From NCBI RefSeq assembly GCF_008386505.1, contig NZ_VUNZ01000002.1, positions 372,001-436,000 of the forward strand: a stretch of 64,000 nucleotides of DNA. The letters run 5' to 3'. The position numbers were made by a program, and so were the translations under genes. This stretch comes from Chryseobacterium sediminis. Its GTDB lineage: Bacteria > Bacteroidota > Bacteroidia > Flavobacteriales > Weeksellaceae. Below, in pieces: positions 43,558 through 52,149 of the stretch (within the stretch, counting starts at the first letter, position 1; every line of letters begins with the position of its first letter). The notes beneath the pieces were generated by a model that had not been told where the DNA came from, made no database searches, and was given only the letters and a program-made list of their open reading frames with translations.

Positions 43558-43566
43558 TTTTATATC

Positions 43567-43935
43567 ATGGAAAACACTTTTAAAAATATTGATGAATATA
43601 TTCTTCTGTTCCCGATAGAAGTACAGGAAAAACTGCTTGAACTGAGACAAGCCATCCAGTCACAGGTTTCTGATCTGGAAGAATATATTGGATATCAGAT
43701 GCCTGCTTTCAGGTATAAAGGAAAACCTTTGGTTTATTTTGCCGGATATAAAAAACACATTGGTTTTTATCCCGGAGCTGAAGGGATCAGTAATTTTGAA
43801 ACGGATTTTAAAGAAAGAAAATATACATATTCCAAAGGAGCTGTACAGTTTCCTATTTCTGGTGATCTCCCGTTGGATTTGGTTAATAAGATTATCCAAT
43901 TCAAAGTAGAGGAAATTGAACAAAAAAAATCCTGA
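43567..43935 (+). CDS. DUF1801-family protein
   Basis: A 122-residue soluble protein of the DUF1801/YdhG-like alpha-beta family: NIDEYILLFPIEVQEKLLELRQAI then YQMPAFRYKGKPLVYFAGYKKHIGFYPG and YSKGAVQFPISGDLPLDLVNKIIQFK. Members have been called iron chaperones through frataxin-like fold similarity, but biochemical proof is thin. The end of the gene overlaps the terminator hairpin of the convergent gene. Confidence 0.85.
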   Translation: MENTFKNIDEYILLFPIEVQEKLLELRQAIQSQVSDLEEYIGYQMPAFRYKGKPLVYFAGYKKHIGFYPGAEGISNFETDFKERKYTYSKGAVQFPISGDLPLDLVNKIIQFKVEEIEQKKS

Positions 43936-43954
43936 AATACAAGATTTCAGGATT
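43928..43954 (-). terminator. Terminator of the 43980 gene, overlapping the DUF1801 stop
   Basis: The 11-bp stem AATCCTGAAAT/ATTTCAGGATT has its T run on the minus strand. Its 5' side on the plus strand includes the last codons of the DUF1801 gene. Confidence 0.85.
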
Positions 43955-43979
43955 CCGACTAGTGTTTGCTAAAGTACTT

Positions 43980-44276
43980 TTACTTTTTCTTCTTTTTGTC
44001 TTTCTTTTCCTCCTTAGGAGCATCTGCAGGTTTAGTTGCATCTGTAGGTGTTGTACTTACAGTTGGGTCAGTTGCAGGGGCAGTTTCCATTGTAGCAGGT
44101 GTTTTTTCCTGTTGAGTTTTTGGATCCGAAGGACTTGTAGTCTGTGTATTCGGTTGGGTTTGAGTTGTCGTTGGGTTATTAGTAGAAGTATCGGCCGGCT
44201 TTTGTGGTGTTGATTGTGCTGATACTGCGATTACTCCGACTAATGTAAACGCTGCCGTTAAAAATAACTTTTTCAT
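43980..44276 (-). CDS. Small secreted Thr/Pro-rich protein
   Basis: A 98-residue exported protein. The signal peptide MKKLFLTAAFTLVGVIAVSAQ is followed by about 60 residues of Thr, Pro, Gln, Asp and Ala, and a terminal run of Lys with Glu (ending KKDKKKKK). No fold is expected: this is a disordered periplasmic or surface peptide. No homolog family can be named from sequence alone. Confidence 0.7.
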   Translation of the reverse strand: MKKLFLTAAFTLVGVIAVSAQSTPQKPADTSTNNPTTTQTQPNTQTTSPSDPKTQQEKTPATMETAPATDPTVSTTPTDATKPADAPKEEKKDKKKKK

Positions 44277-44400
44277 AATGTAATATTTAAATGATTGTTT
44301 AACTTAAACGAAGCATCATTTATAAAATTATGTGTAATAAGCTTATTTAACGTACTTTATAATTATTTAAGAGGATTTTGCAAAAATGAGTTTGATTGGT

Positions 44401-44506
44401 TGGGCTGGAAGAGTGATGCTGGAAGCTGGATGTTTATTTCAGTGAAATATTAGCTAAACGTTTTATTATCAATACTTCCCGCTCCCTTCTTCCTTCTTCC
44501 ATCCTT
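44401..44506. repeat. Inverted GGAAG-type intergenic repeat
   Basis: A purine-rich stretch with repeated GCTGGAAG (44401-44432) faces a pyrimidine-rich stretch CTTCCCGCTCCCTTCTTCC (about 44475-44493) that continues TTCTTCCATCC. The two arms are imperfect inverted copies about 45 bp apart. No ORF lies in 44277-44511. Confidence 0.45.
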
Positions 44507-44511
44507 GAAAT

Positions 44512-45000
44512 CTACTTCGTTATATTCTTCATCATTTTTTCCACGAACTCAAAAGCAGCCGGACAGATCACTGTATTTTTCAACATTAGATTATTAATCT
44601 GGTAAATCTTCTTACGGTCTGTATGAGGATATTCCCGACAGGCTTTTGGCCGTACTTCATAAATAGAACAGGTATTATCACTGTTCAGGAAAAAGCAGGG
44701 AAGATTCTGCAATACTTTATCATTGTCTTCGTCTACTCTTAGAAATTTGGCTTCAAAATCGGCAGACTTCATTCTGAGGTGTTTGGCAATACGCTCAATA
44801 TCCTTTTCCGTGTACAAAGGACCGGTTGTTTTGCAGCAATTGGCGCATTGTAAACAGTCTATTTCATCAAAAACTTCATCATGGATTTCTTGTACAATAT
44901 AATCGAGGTTTTTGGGCGGTTTTTTCTTTAATCCGTCCAGAAATTTCTTGTGCTCCTTCTGCTTTTGAATCGCTTGTTTTTTATAAAAATCTAAATTCAT
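44512..45000 (-). CDS. YkgJ-family cysteine-cluster protein
   Basis: A 162-residue soluble protein with the YkgJ/UPF0153 Zn- or Fe-S-binding cysteine pattern: CLQCANCC (about 49-56), then CFFLNSDNTCSIYEVRPKACREYP (about 101-124). Function is unknown; family members were first annotated as putative Fe-S or zinc proteins. The N-terminus is basic and helical (MNLDFYKKQAIQKQKEHKKF). Its ATG abuts the stop codon of the upstream potassium-channel gene (no gap), so they are co-transcribed. Confidence 0.9.
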   Translation of the reverse strand: MNLDFYKKQAIQKQKEHKKFLDGLKKKPPKNLDYIVQEIHDEVFDEIDCLQCANCCKTTGPLYTEKDIERIAKHLRMKSADFEAKFLRVDEDNDKVLQNLPCFFLNSDNTCSIYEVRPKACREYPHTDRKKIYQINNLMLKNTVICPAAFEFVEKMMKNITK

Positions 45001-45972
45001 TTATTCTTTATTTCCAGTTGAATCCGGAAGATCTTCTTTTTTATATTCATTTATTTTATCCAGATCCAGCACTGTTGTAAGATTTTCTTTGCTTGGATAA
45101 TACATTGGAACAAATTTGGCCCCATAAACAATTTCTCTTGTAGTATAAGAAGACCTTTGAACTACTGTGTTTGAAAATACTTCGTCAAATGCCCTCACCT
45201 GCACAATAAGCTCAATATCTGTATTTTTAAAATCTTCTTCAGAAAAACCATAAAACGGAGAGTTTTCATCAATTTTATGAACCACAGTCCAGTTTAGAGC
45301 TAATGTATTGATTTTACTCATCTGGGTATTAAGCCTGTAAAAATTGCTTTTTGCAATCCCGTTTTCTATCACCTCAATGGCTACAGATACAATTACATCC
45401 GCATCTGTCAGCGCGTTGTTTTTATAAGGAGCCAGCCTGAACATCAGCGCCGAAGATTCCTGAAAAGGAGCAATAACGGCTATATCGGAAAATCTTAAAT
45501 ATGCCCGCGGCCTTGAAAATCTTCCGTAAAAAAGTCCGGTTGCAATGGCAAAGGTAAGCAATCCCAGAAAAGCCTCAAAAGTAGCCACAAGACTTGCCAA
45601 AAAGCCTACCGGTGCTATTCTTCCATATCCAACTGTGGTAAACGTCTGGGAACTGAAGAAAAAAACGTCGATAAATTCATTCAACGGATCGCTTTTATCA
45701 ATTCCGGTAAGATGCTCTACACCAATCAGATAGTAAATCATTGCAAAAAGGAGGTTGATTAGAATATATGCTATCACTAAATAAGAGATAAAGCGAAATG
45801 AAGAAAGATTCAGCATGGTATGATACCAGCTCAATCTGTTGAAAACATTCACTCCTCTTCTCTGAACATTCGGAAGGCCGTCTTTATTGATAAATCTTCC
45901 GGATGCATTAGTTCCGAAACCACTGTTTTCCGCATTTTTCTGACGGATCTTTTTTCTGAATCCTCCTGTCAT
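45001..45972 (-). CDS. Inward-rectifier (KirBac-type) potassium channel
   Basis: A 323-residue channel. A cytoplasmic N-terminus with a slide-helix region (LSWYHTMLNLSSFRFISYLV) leads to the first membrane helix, a pore helix with selectivity filter TVGYG (SSQTFTTVGYGRIAP), a second helix, and then the Kir immunoglobulin-like cytoplasmic domain (about 155-300, starting RPRAYLRFSDIAVIAPF and including LNWTVVHKIDENSPFYGFSEED). All core features of KirBac channels are present. It probably conducts K+ and is gated by lipids or ligand at the cytoplasmic domain. Confidence 0.93.
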   Translation of the reverse strand: MTGGFRKKIRQKNAENSGFGTNASGRFINKDGLPNVQRRGVNVFNRLSWYHTMLNLSSFRFISYLVIAYILINLLFAMIYYLIGVEHLTGIDKSDPLNEFIDVFFFSSQTFTTVGYGRIAPVGFLASLVATFEAFLGLLTFAIATGLFYGRFSRPRAYLRFSDIAVIAPFQESSALMFRLAPYKNNALTDADVIVSVAIEVIENGIAKSNFYRLNTQMSKINTLALNWTVVHKIDENSPFYGFSEEDFKNTDIELIVQVRAFDEVFSNTVVQRSSYTTREIVYGAKFVPMYYPSKENLTTVLDLDKINEYKKEDLPDSTGNKE

Positions 45973-46105
45973 TTTTATAACATTTGTTTTTGAATCGTTT
46001 AATTACCAAACATTGAACTTCTCCTTATTTCCAGATACAAAGATAAAATATTGTTTTCATGAATTTTATCAATCAAATCATTACTTATTCAATTTGATTT
46101 TACAG

Positions 46106-46113
46106 TAAATTTG
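46106..46113 (+). promoter_or_regulatory. Candidate -7 box for the truncated hemoglobin gene
   Basis: TAAATTTG (TANNTTTG) ends 4 bp before the ATG, again suggesting a nearly leaderless mRNA. No -33 element is at a standard spacing. Confidence 0.35.
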
Positions 46114-46117
46114 GGAT

Positions 46118-46498
46118 ATGAAAAAGCTTGAATCAAGAGAGGATATTGAACATTTGGTTAATTCATTTTATGCCAAAGTAGTAAAGGATGAAACCATTAG
46201 TTTCTTCTTTAATGATATTGCTAAGGTTGACTGGGATAAACATCTTCCTAAAATGTATTCTTTCTGGGAATCTATCCTTTTCGGGCAGATGTCTTATAAA
46301 GGAAATCCAATGGGCGTTCATTTCCCGATTAATGAGATACAGGCTATGGAACAGAAACATTTTGACCGATGGCTAGAGCTTTGGCGTACTACTATTGAAG
46401 AAAACTTTGTAGGTGAAAATGCTGATATGGCCATCTATAAGTCTGAAAATATCGCAAAGCTAATGGCTTTCAAGATGGAATTGGCGAGAAGACTTTAG
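46118..46498 (+). CDS. Group III truncated hemoglobin
   Basis: A 126-residue haem protein of the two-over-two globin fold. LVNSFYAKVVKDETISFFFNDI forms helices A/B, DWDKHLPKMYSFWESILFG includes the E-helix distal region, and PMGVHFPINEIQAMEQKHFDRWLELW carries the proximal His (HFDRW) and the Trp typical of group III. Roles proposed in the class are oxygen or nitric-oxide handling. Monocistronic and divergent from the channel gene. Confidence 0.92.
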   Translation: MKKLESREDIEHLVNSFYAKVVKDETISFFFNDIAKVDWDKHLPKMYSFWESILFGQMSYKGNPMGVHFPINEIQAMEQKHFDRWLELWRTTIEENFVGENADMAIYKSENIAKLMAFKMELARRL

Positions 46499-46506
46499 TG
46501 AGTTAC

Positions 46507-46548
46507 GCGATTCGGGGTACGAGGTTCGGGATGCGAAATTCCGAGGAA
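46507..46548. repeat. Degenerate 14-bp tandem repeat
   Basis: Three units (46507-46520, 46521-46534, 46535-46548) share a G-rich GATTCGGG-like core, directly after the hemoglobin gene. Confidence 0.4.
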
Positions 46549-46576
46549 TTTATTTTACATTAGCTTTACTTATCAT

Positions 46577-47647
46577 CTAAGGCACAATTACCGTAAAGAT
46601 ATATGCTGCCAGATTGACTAATAAAACGGTTCCGTACAAAACATTTGTTTTACCACGGCTTAATGAAAGCATTACTATAAATACGGATAAAGAAAGCAGG
46701 ATAACATCTTTTTTATCCAAACCAAGCACCAGCGGAATATCATACATGATGCAGACTACTGACACCGCAGGAATCGTTAATCCAATACTTGCCAGTGCAG
46801 AACCTAATGCCAGATTTAAGCTTGATTGTATTTGATTCGCTCTAGCGGCACGGATGGCGGCTACCCCTTCAGGAAGAAGAACAACGGCGGCAATAATAAC
46901 CCCTACCAAAGATTTTGGGGCTCCAAGGCTTTGTACCATTCCTTCTATTGTATCAGATAATCCTTTTGCCATAAGCACTACAATAACAAGGCAAACCACC
47001 AAGAAACCAAAACTGATAAGCGTTTTTGTTAATGACGGAATATAATGTTCTTCCGGATGTTCATCCGGAACTATAAAATAGCTTCTGTGACGAACGGTCT
47101 GTACCATCAGGAAAACACCGTAAATGACAAGACAGGCAATGGATATAAAAATAAGCTGTGCTTCGTTGTAGAAAGGTCCGTTAACACTTGAAGTAAAGTT
47201 GGGAAGGACCAGGGTAAGTACCAAGATTGAAACAATACTCACCAGATAAGTAGTGGCTGAGGTTCTTGCGAAGAACTGCTCATGGTATTTAACGCCACCT
47301 ACAAGGATACATATTCCCAGAATTCCGTTCAGAATAAGCATTACAGCGGCAAAAACCGTATCTCTGGCCAGCGTGATCGCCTGATCTCCGCCGGCCACCA
47401 TCAGCGAGATGATCAGCGCAACTTCAATAATGGTGATACAAAGGGCCAGAATAATGGTACCGAAAGGCTCCCCTACTTTATGAGCAACCACTTCTGCATG
47501 GTGTACTGCCGATAAAACACTTCCAATCAATAAAACACCTGCAATGATATCATAAATAACACCAGTTCCCATTAATCCAAAAAAGTAGTACCCTACAGCA
47601 AGAAGAGGGAAAATATAGGTATAATGTAAAAATTCTTTAGGTCTCAT
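46577..47647 (-). CDS. chaA: Calcium/proton antiporter (ChaA/CaCA type)
   Basis: A 356-residue membrane protein with about eleven helices of the CaCA superfamily. The two alpha-repeat signatures are present: KVGEPFGTIILALCITIIEVALIISLM (about 58-84) and LLPEGVAAIRAARANQIQSSLNLALGSALASIGLTIPAV (about 254-292), each with the acidic residue of the cation site. A central cytoplasmic acidic/His loop (VPDEHPEEHYIPS) splits the halves. Likely exports Ca2+ (or Na+) in exchange for H+. Confidence 0.9.
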   Translation of the reverse strand: MRPKEFLHYTYIFPLLAVGYYFFGLMGTGVIYDIIAGVLLIGSVLSAVHHAEVVAHKVGEPFGTIILALCITIIEVALIISLMVAGGDQAITLARDTVFAAVMLILNGILGICILVGGVKYHEQFFARTSATTYLVSIVSILVLTLVLPNFTSSVNGPFYNEAQLIFISIACLVIYGVFLMVQTVRHRSYFIVPDEHPEEHYIPSLTKTLISFGFLVVCLVIVVLMAKGLSDTIEGMVQSLGAPKSLVGVIIAAVVLLPEGVAAIRAARANQIQSSLNLALGSALASIGLTIPAVSVVCIMYDIPLVLGLDKKDVILLSLSVFIVMLSLSRGKTNVLYGTVLLVNLAAYIFTVIVP

Positions 47648-47713
47648 AAAGTGACTACAAAATACAAAAAATCTATAGAAATTTCAATATCAAAAGAAAA
47701 TATTAATGATATT

Positions 47714-48052
47714 TTAATGAGGCCAGAAGTTAAAGTCCTGATAATCTGTAAACATATGAAACAGAAGCCCAATTCCTATAATTCTGATATTTCCTTTAAA
47801 GAACAGCAGCAAAAAATACACCGCAATGGCATAATAAGAATGTAAGAAGTGAAAACCTATACTTCCTCTTGACGGATCAAATATAGGATTGGCGAAAAGA
47901 TGGTCCAGATCTACCAGCATAGTAGCAAGGAGAATAAAATAGGCCTTCTTCCAGTTTTTACGATAAAAGATCAATGCAATAAAGACCGGAAAAACAAGAT
48001 GCAGAAAATAATGAGTAAAAGTTTTGAGTAATGCGATATCTGATGGAGCCAT
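47714..48052 (-). CDS. DUF6122-type small membrane protein
   Basis: A 112-residue protein with about four hydrophobic segments. It has conserved-looking HYFLHLVFP, DLDHLFANPIFDPSRGSIGFHFLHSY and LFHMFTDYQDF, giving a set of His/Asp residues reminiscent of YdjM/metal-dependent hydrolase-like membrane proteins. Activity is not known. It lies between the chaA-like gene and the 48-52 kb operon in the same orientation. Confidence 0.78.
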   Translation of the reverse strand: MAPSDIALLKTFTHYFLHLVFPVFIALIFYRKNWKKAYFILLATMLVDLDHLFANPIFDPSRGSIGFHFLHSYYAIAVYFLLLFFKGNIRIIGIGLLFHMFTDYQDFNFWPH

Positions 48053-48081
48053 TAATAGATAATTTTATTCGGTTTCTATAG

Positions 48082-49320
48082 TTACCATCGTAAAATTAAG
48101 GGTAATTCTCCGTTTTTTGCTTTTATTTTTACCCAATAATCCCTTGACTTATTTCCATACAACACATAATCTATATCTGAAATGATTCTTTTTTCAGTAT
48201 TACTCAGCATTTTCAAAGAAGAATAAAGCAGCGCATTATTTTTTATTAAAATATAATTTTCTTTTATCGGAGGGGAAAATGAAACTGGTGTTCGGGTTGA
48301 TTTTATAACAACATCGTCATTATTTCGGCTGACTTGATTAGGCTGGAAAGGAATTGCAGTAAATTGATTTTCACTGTTGATCCACTTTTTAGACTGGAAA
48401 TATTCCCAGGTTTTTCCAGGATCATTACTTTTAATAGTAAGGATATAATTGGGCTGGGTAATTTTTTGAAAGGTCTTTTTTTCAACTTCATTGAAATTAT
48501 CATCATATTCATAACTGATAATCGTGTCGTTGATCTGTTCAAGATCTGCAGTTGCCTTAAAGTATTCTATCTGTGTAGAGTCTGCAATATTTTTATTGAA
48601 GAAACGGCTAAAATTCCTGATGTTTTCTTTATCTAATTCTACCTCCAGAAAGTGGTTTTCGTTCTGAAGTTTGGACGCGATGGCATTAGAAATTTCAGAA
48701 TTTGAATTGTTTTTGATTTCAATTTCGTTATCATGTAATTCAATAGAAAAGTTTTGAATTTTCTGTCCTGAAATGAAAGAAATACTTCCTGTAGTATTAT
48801 GAATAAACAGATCGGCATCCCGAACAGAATTTGAAGAAGCCTTAAGAAGTTTTTTCTGAATACTTTCAAAAGCCAGATTTGAAGTTCCTGCAACACAATG
48901 GTCTCCATTGATCATAATGAAAAGCTGATCTTTCTGAAAGCGGTTGTTTCCTTTATCTACAAAATTCTGTTTCTTTAAAAAAGCAATGAATTTCTGTGGG
49001 TCTTTCAGCTCCAAAATACTGTACCACTCGGAAAATTTTGTGTCTTTAATATGGAAGATTTGTAGAAAATCCGGAATTCTGATTCCCGAATCTTTCAGTG
49101 AGCCTGAACTTTTGCCCTTTGATTGACTTGCGGACCAATGTGAGGGATTTGTTACCAGACTGAAGAGATACTGTCCCGTTACTTTTTTAATATCAATTAA
49201 AACCACTGCATCTGCATTTTCAGGAATATATCTGAGGCTTTTATTTTTATGAAAAACCACAAAATATACTGCAACAGCAAGCAATAAAACTAACGGGACA
49301 ATAATCTTCTTTTTATTCAT
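48082..49320 (-). CDS. Membrane-anchored protein, paralog of its upstream neighbour
   Basis: A 412-residue protein with an N-terminal membrane anchor (about 5-24), then an extracytoplasmic part starting RYIPENADAVVLIDIKKVTG. The segment YEYDDNFNEVEKKTFQKITQPN (about 270-291) parallels YEYDADFNEKEVKKTKEIAVPN in the 669-residue protein just upstream, and both start the mature domain with an IP...ADAV motif. The two are therefore diverged paralogs. Function is unknown; the opening resembles DUF4836-type proteins. The ATG abuts the upstream stop codon without a gap. Confidence 0.75.
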   Translation of the reverse strand: MNKKKIIVPLVLLLAVAVYFVVFHKNKSLRYIPENADAVVLIDIKKVTGQYLFSLVTNPSHWSASQSKGKSSGSLKDSGIRIPDFLQIFHIKDTKFSEWYSILELKDPQKFIAFLKKQNFVDKGNNRFQKDQLFIMINGDHCVAGTSNLAFESIQKKLLKASSNSVRDADLFIHNTTGSISFISGQKIQNFSIELHDNEIEIKNNSNSEISNAIASKLQNENHFLEVELDKENIRNFSRFFNKNIADSTQIEYFKATADLEQINDTIISYEYDDNFNEVEKKTFQKITQPNYILTIKSNDPGKTWEYFQSKKWINSENQFTAIPFQPNQVSRNNDDVVIKSTRTPVSFSPPIKENYILIKNNALLYSSLKMLSNTEKRIISDIDYVLYGNKSRDYWVKIKAKNGELPLILRW

Positions 49321-51330
49321 CTATAAGATTTGTGGCTTCTCTTCTTTTTCTTTTGTTTTAAAAACCTGATCGAATACATCAAAGAAATACATTAAGCTGT
49401 TTTCTGAAGAATCTTTAATATTATAATTCATTTCAGTCTGAATGCTTTCTCCTTTCACCTCTGTTTTATAATACAATTCTCCTACATTTTTTCTGATGGC
49501 ATCCAGTGCCCTCCTCTCTTTAGGACTTGTGAATTCTTTATCTAAACCTGTTAAAAGCTTCTGGATATCCAATCTTCCCGATAATGGATATTTAGCTGAA
49601 TCTTTTGCCCATTTTCTGGAAATATCAGATTGGTTTACAGGTAAAATATTATCTGCTGAACTCATCAGATAAACAACACCATCTTTTACTGTGAAGAATA
49701 ACTGATCTATATATCCTCCGTCCTTTTCTTCTTTAAAAGTATAAAGATTTCCTTTTTTAGAGAATCTCTTAGCCAATTTTTTATTGGTAGCCATTACATC
49801 AAAAATACGGTTCCAGTAGCCTTCATTCTCTGTTGCAAAAGCAAAGGTGAAGTTAGGGACAGCAATCTCTTTGGTTTTCTTAACTTCTTTTTCGTTGAAA
49901 TCAGCATCGTATTCATAATCGGTGTACTCTACTTTTTTAGATTTCAGTTCATTCAAAACAAAGATTCCGTTTCCTGGTGCTATTTTGGTAATAGCCTCTT
50001 CATCCAAAACAATTTTTACCGTTTCCATGATCAGCTCCATTTCCTTTTTGTACTCGTTTTCTCCGGAATCCTGAAGCAGACTGTACATCATATCAAAACA
50101 TTTGGCTCCATTCACATTCATTGCATAGTAACCAACGCTTTTTTCATTGATCAGTTCCAGCAGCTTTTTATTTTTCTTCCCTTTATAAATTGCTGAGATA
50201 TTCTTTTGAATGTCAGCGTTTTTGTGCTGATAATTATTAACGAGTCTTACTTTATCTTTATCAAAATAGAGATTGTAAGAGTAGTTAGAATTGTACATAT
50301 TCTTAAAGAACTGTCCATAGCTGTACAACTTCGTCATCTTGCCATAGATCCCTTCGTTCACAATTCTTCCGTAATCTGTATAAACGAAAACATCGGAATT
50401 GGCATCTCTGAATGACAGCATTTCTTTAGGAACTTCAATTTCCAGATTTGAACTGAAGTATTGGTCAAAATGATCTTCAGCATTTTTTTTAACGATCTTA
50501 AAGTTTTCTCTGCGGATAGAGTCCTGTTCTTTTTTGTAAGCTGCCTCCTCTTCTTCATCGTAAGCATCAGCAGGCATTTCCTCTTCATTTTCAGCACTTT
50601 CTTTCTCTTCAGGATATTGATGATGTTTCTGCAGGTATTTGATATCCTTCTGGATTCTTGCGATCTCGTTGTTGTTGTCTTTGATGCTTTCCTTTAAATA
50701 TTTAATATCTTCTTTGAGGCTTTTGATTTCCTCTTTGTAATCAAAAGGTTTTTCCGGCTCATCAGTATAAGCACTATCTCCGGCATCAGCATAAGCGGAG
50801 TCCACAACTGCAACGGCAGTACTGTCTGCAACCGCTTCTGTCGACCAAAGATCTTTGTAAGGTTTGGTGTAGCTTATCATCCTAAGAACCGCACGATTTC
50901 CGTTCCAGGCAACAAAAATATCGTCATTGATATCTACATAAGAATAGTTCTTTTTATTAGAAACTTCCTGTCCTTTTTTCTTGACAGAATTAATGAATTC
51001 CTGAAACTTCTCCTTATTATCAATGATAAAATGGGTATTGTACGCCTTAATGGAGTCGTTGAAGCTTGCATAATGGTATTGAACAGCATCATATTTGATT
51101 CCGGTCTTGGAATAATCTGTCCATGAAAGATTTTCTTTGTTTTTTTTGCTCAATTCATGCAACAAAGGATTCAGTTTATTCCAGTTGATTTTGTTATTAA
51201 GCTGTTTTCCGTTGACTTCCATATAAAATACGGCATCAGCAGGAATTTTCATACTATTTTGGGCAAAAACCAATGTAAAACCAAAGAGTACAAAAATAAT
51301 TTTTTGTGTTTTTAATAAGATAGATTTCAT
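49321..51330 (-). CDS. Large exported protein, DUF4836-like
   Basis: A 669-residue exported protein with signal peptide MKSILLKTQKIIFVLFGFTLVFAQ. The mature part opens NSMKIPADAVFYMEVNGKQLNNK, close to the IPADA start of DUF4836 proteins. A strongly charged coiled-coil-like insert lies at about 190-300 (KEEIKSLKEDIKYLKESIKD ... acidic AENEEEMPADAYDEEEE), then a second domain with ALDEEAITKIAPGNG-like strands and YEYDADFNEKEVKK. It is the middle gene of a three-gene unit. Biochemical role is unknown. The coiled coil is absent from the shorter paralog. Confidence 0.78.
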   Translation of the reverse strand: MKSILLKTQKIIFVLFGFTLVFAQNSMKIPADAVFYMEVNGKQLNNKINWNKLNPLLHELSKKNKENLSWTDYSKTGIKYDAVQYHYASFNDSIKAYNTHFIIDNKEKFQEFINSVKKKGQEVSNKKNYSYVDINDDIFVAWNGNRAVLRMISYTKPYKDLWSTEAVADSTAVAVVDSAYADAGDSAYTDEPEKPFDYKEEIKSLKEDIKYLKESIKDNNNEIARIQKDIKYLQKHHQYPEEKESAENEEEMPADAYDEEEEAAYKKEQDSIRRENFKIVKKNAEDHFDQYFSSNLEIEVPKEMLSFRDANSDVFVYTDYGRIVNEGIYGKMTKLYSYGQFFKNMYNSNYSYNLYFDKDKVRLVNNYQHKNADIQKNISAIYKGKKNKKLLELINEKSVGYYAMNVNGAKCFDMMYSLLQDSGENEYKKEMELIMETVKIVLDEEAITKIAPGNGIFVLNELKSKKVEYTDYEYDADFNEKEVKKTKEIAVPNFTFAFATENEGYWNRIFDVMATNKKLAKRFSKKGNLYTFKEEKDGGYIDQLFFTVKDGVVYLMSSADNILPVNQSDISRKWAKDSAKYPLSGRLDIQKLLTGLDKEFTSPKERRALDAIRKNVGELYYKTEVKGESIQTEMNYNIKDSSENSLMYFFDVFDQVFKTKEKEEKPQIL

Positions 51331-51347
51331 GACTATAGTTTAGAAAT

Positions 51348-52016
51348 TTATTGAAAAAGAATTGTGTTTTGTATTTGTTTTTTCTGAAGAATCAGGTCCA
51401 GGATATCAGCCTCCAGTTTGAGTGCTTTTTTATTGGGTGAAAGCACATAGTTGCTATTCGTTTGTGATTTCACTGCGTTTTCAAATTGCATAATGGAAGT
51501 ATATTGTGCATCATTAAAAACCTCTTTATCTGCCTTGCTCAGCTTATCATAATCTTCTTTGAAGGTATTGACTTTATTTCTAGTCAATGTCTTTTTTTGA
51601 AGGTTTTGGCTGTATACCTGTGTGGGGACCATTTTGCCCAATATTTTCTGAGCTTTCAGTTTTTCCAGTCCGGCATTGATGTTTTCAATTTTTTTGAAAT
51701 TACAGCTCAGTTTGATGATATAATTATCAAAATCCACGGATGTTTTCACGTTGCTGATTCCGGAAGTTCCTTTAAAAATTTTTGCCGCTTCATTGATTTT
51801 ATTTTCAATTTCAGCCTTTTTGGGAACTTTTTTCCCGTTTATCGTTTCCATTTTGGAGATTGAAGCCAGTCTTGTTTTGCTTTTGCTAGCGTTCAGAATA
51901 ATGGTGTATTCTCCTGTCCCATCGACTTTTACATTCACTTTATCAAGGATATCGAAACAGCTTGTGAGGAATAGCAAAGGAATACATAAAAGAAATAATT
52001 TGAGAAAATTTTTCAT
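51348..52016 (-). CDS. Lipoprotein, first gene of the three-gene operon
   Basis: A 222-residue lipoprotein. The ATG at 52016 gives MKNFLKLFLLCIPLLFLTSC, with the lipobox Cys at residue 20; the longer in-frame start is not signal-like. The mature part begins FDILDKVNVKVDGTGEYTIILNASKSKTRLASISKME and continues with mixed alpha/beta segments, with many lysines. I do not recognise the family. It precedes the 669-residue gene by 17 bp, indicating one transcript. Confidence 0.75.
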   Translation of the reverse strand: MKNFLKLFLLCIPLLFLTSCFDILDKVNVKVDGTGEYTIILNASKSKTRLASISKMETINGKKVPKKAEIENKINEAAKIFKGTSGISNVKTSVDFDNYIIKLSCNFKKIENINAGLEKLKAQKILGKMVPTQVYSQNLQKKTLTRNKVNTFKEDYDKLSKADKEVFNDAQYTSIMQFENAVKSQTNSNYVLSPNKKALKLEADILDLILQKKQIQNTILFQ

Positions 52017-52149
52017 GATTGGGTTTAAAAGCACAAAATTACTCAATTTTAGCCTTAAATCCTTATAATCTTTGGTTTTTTGGGCATAAATAGCTGTTTC
52101 CCGGTACTTTTTTAGGGGAAAATACGGTACTATTTCCGTATATTATTTT

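Noticed and set aside
43303..43650. 115-codon minus-strand frame spanning the gdhA end, both terminators and the DUF1801 start
   Set aside because: It runs through two strong terminator hairpins and the product is Phe/Leu-rich noise.
47651..47845. 64-codon plus-strand frame next to the chaA-like start
   Set aside because: Overlaps the DUF6122 gene antisense, no recognisable domain, and no promoter box.
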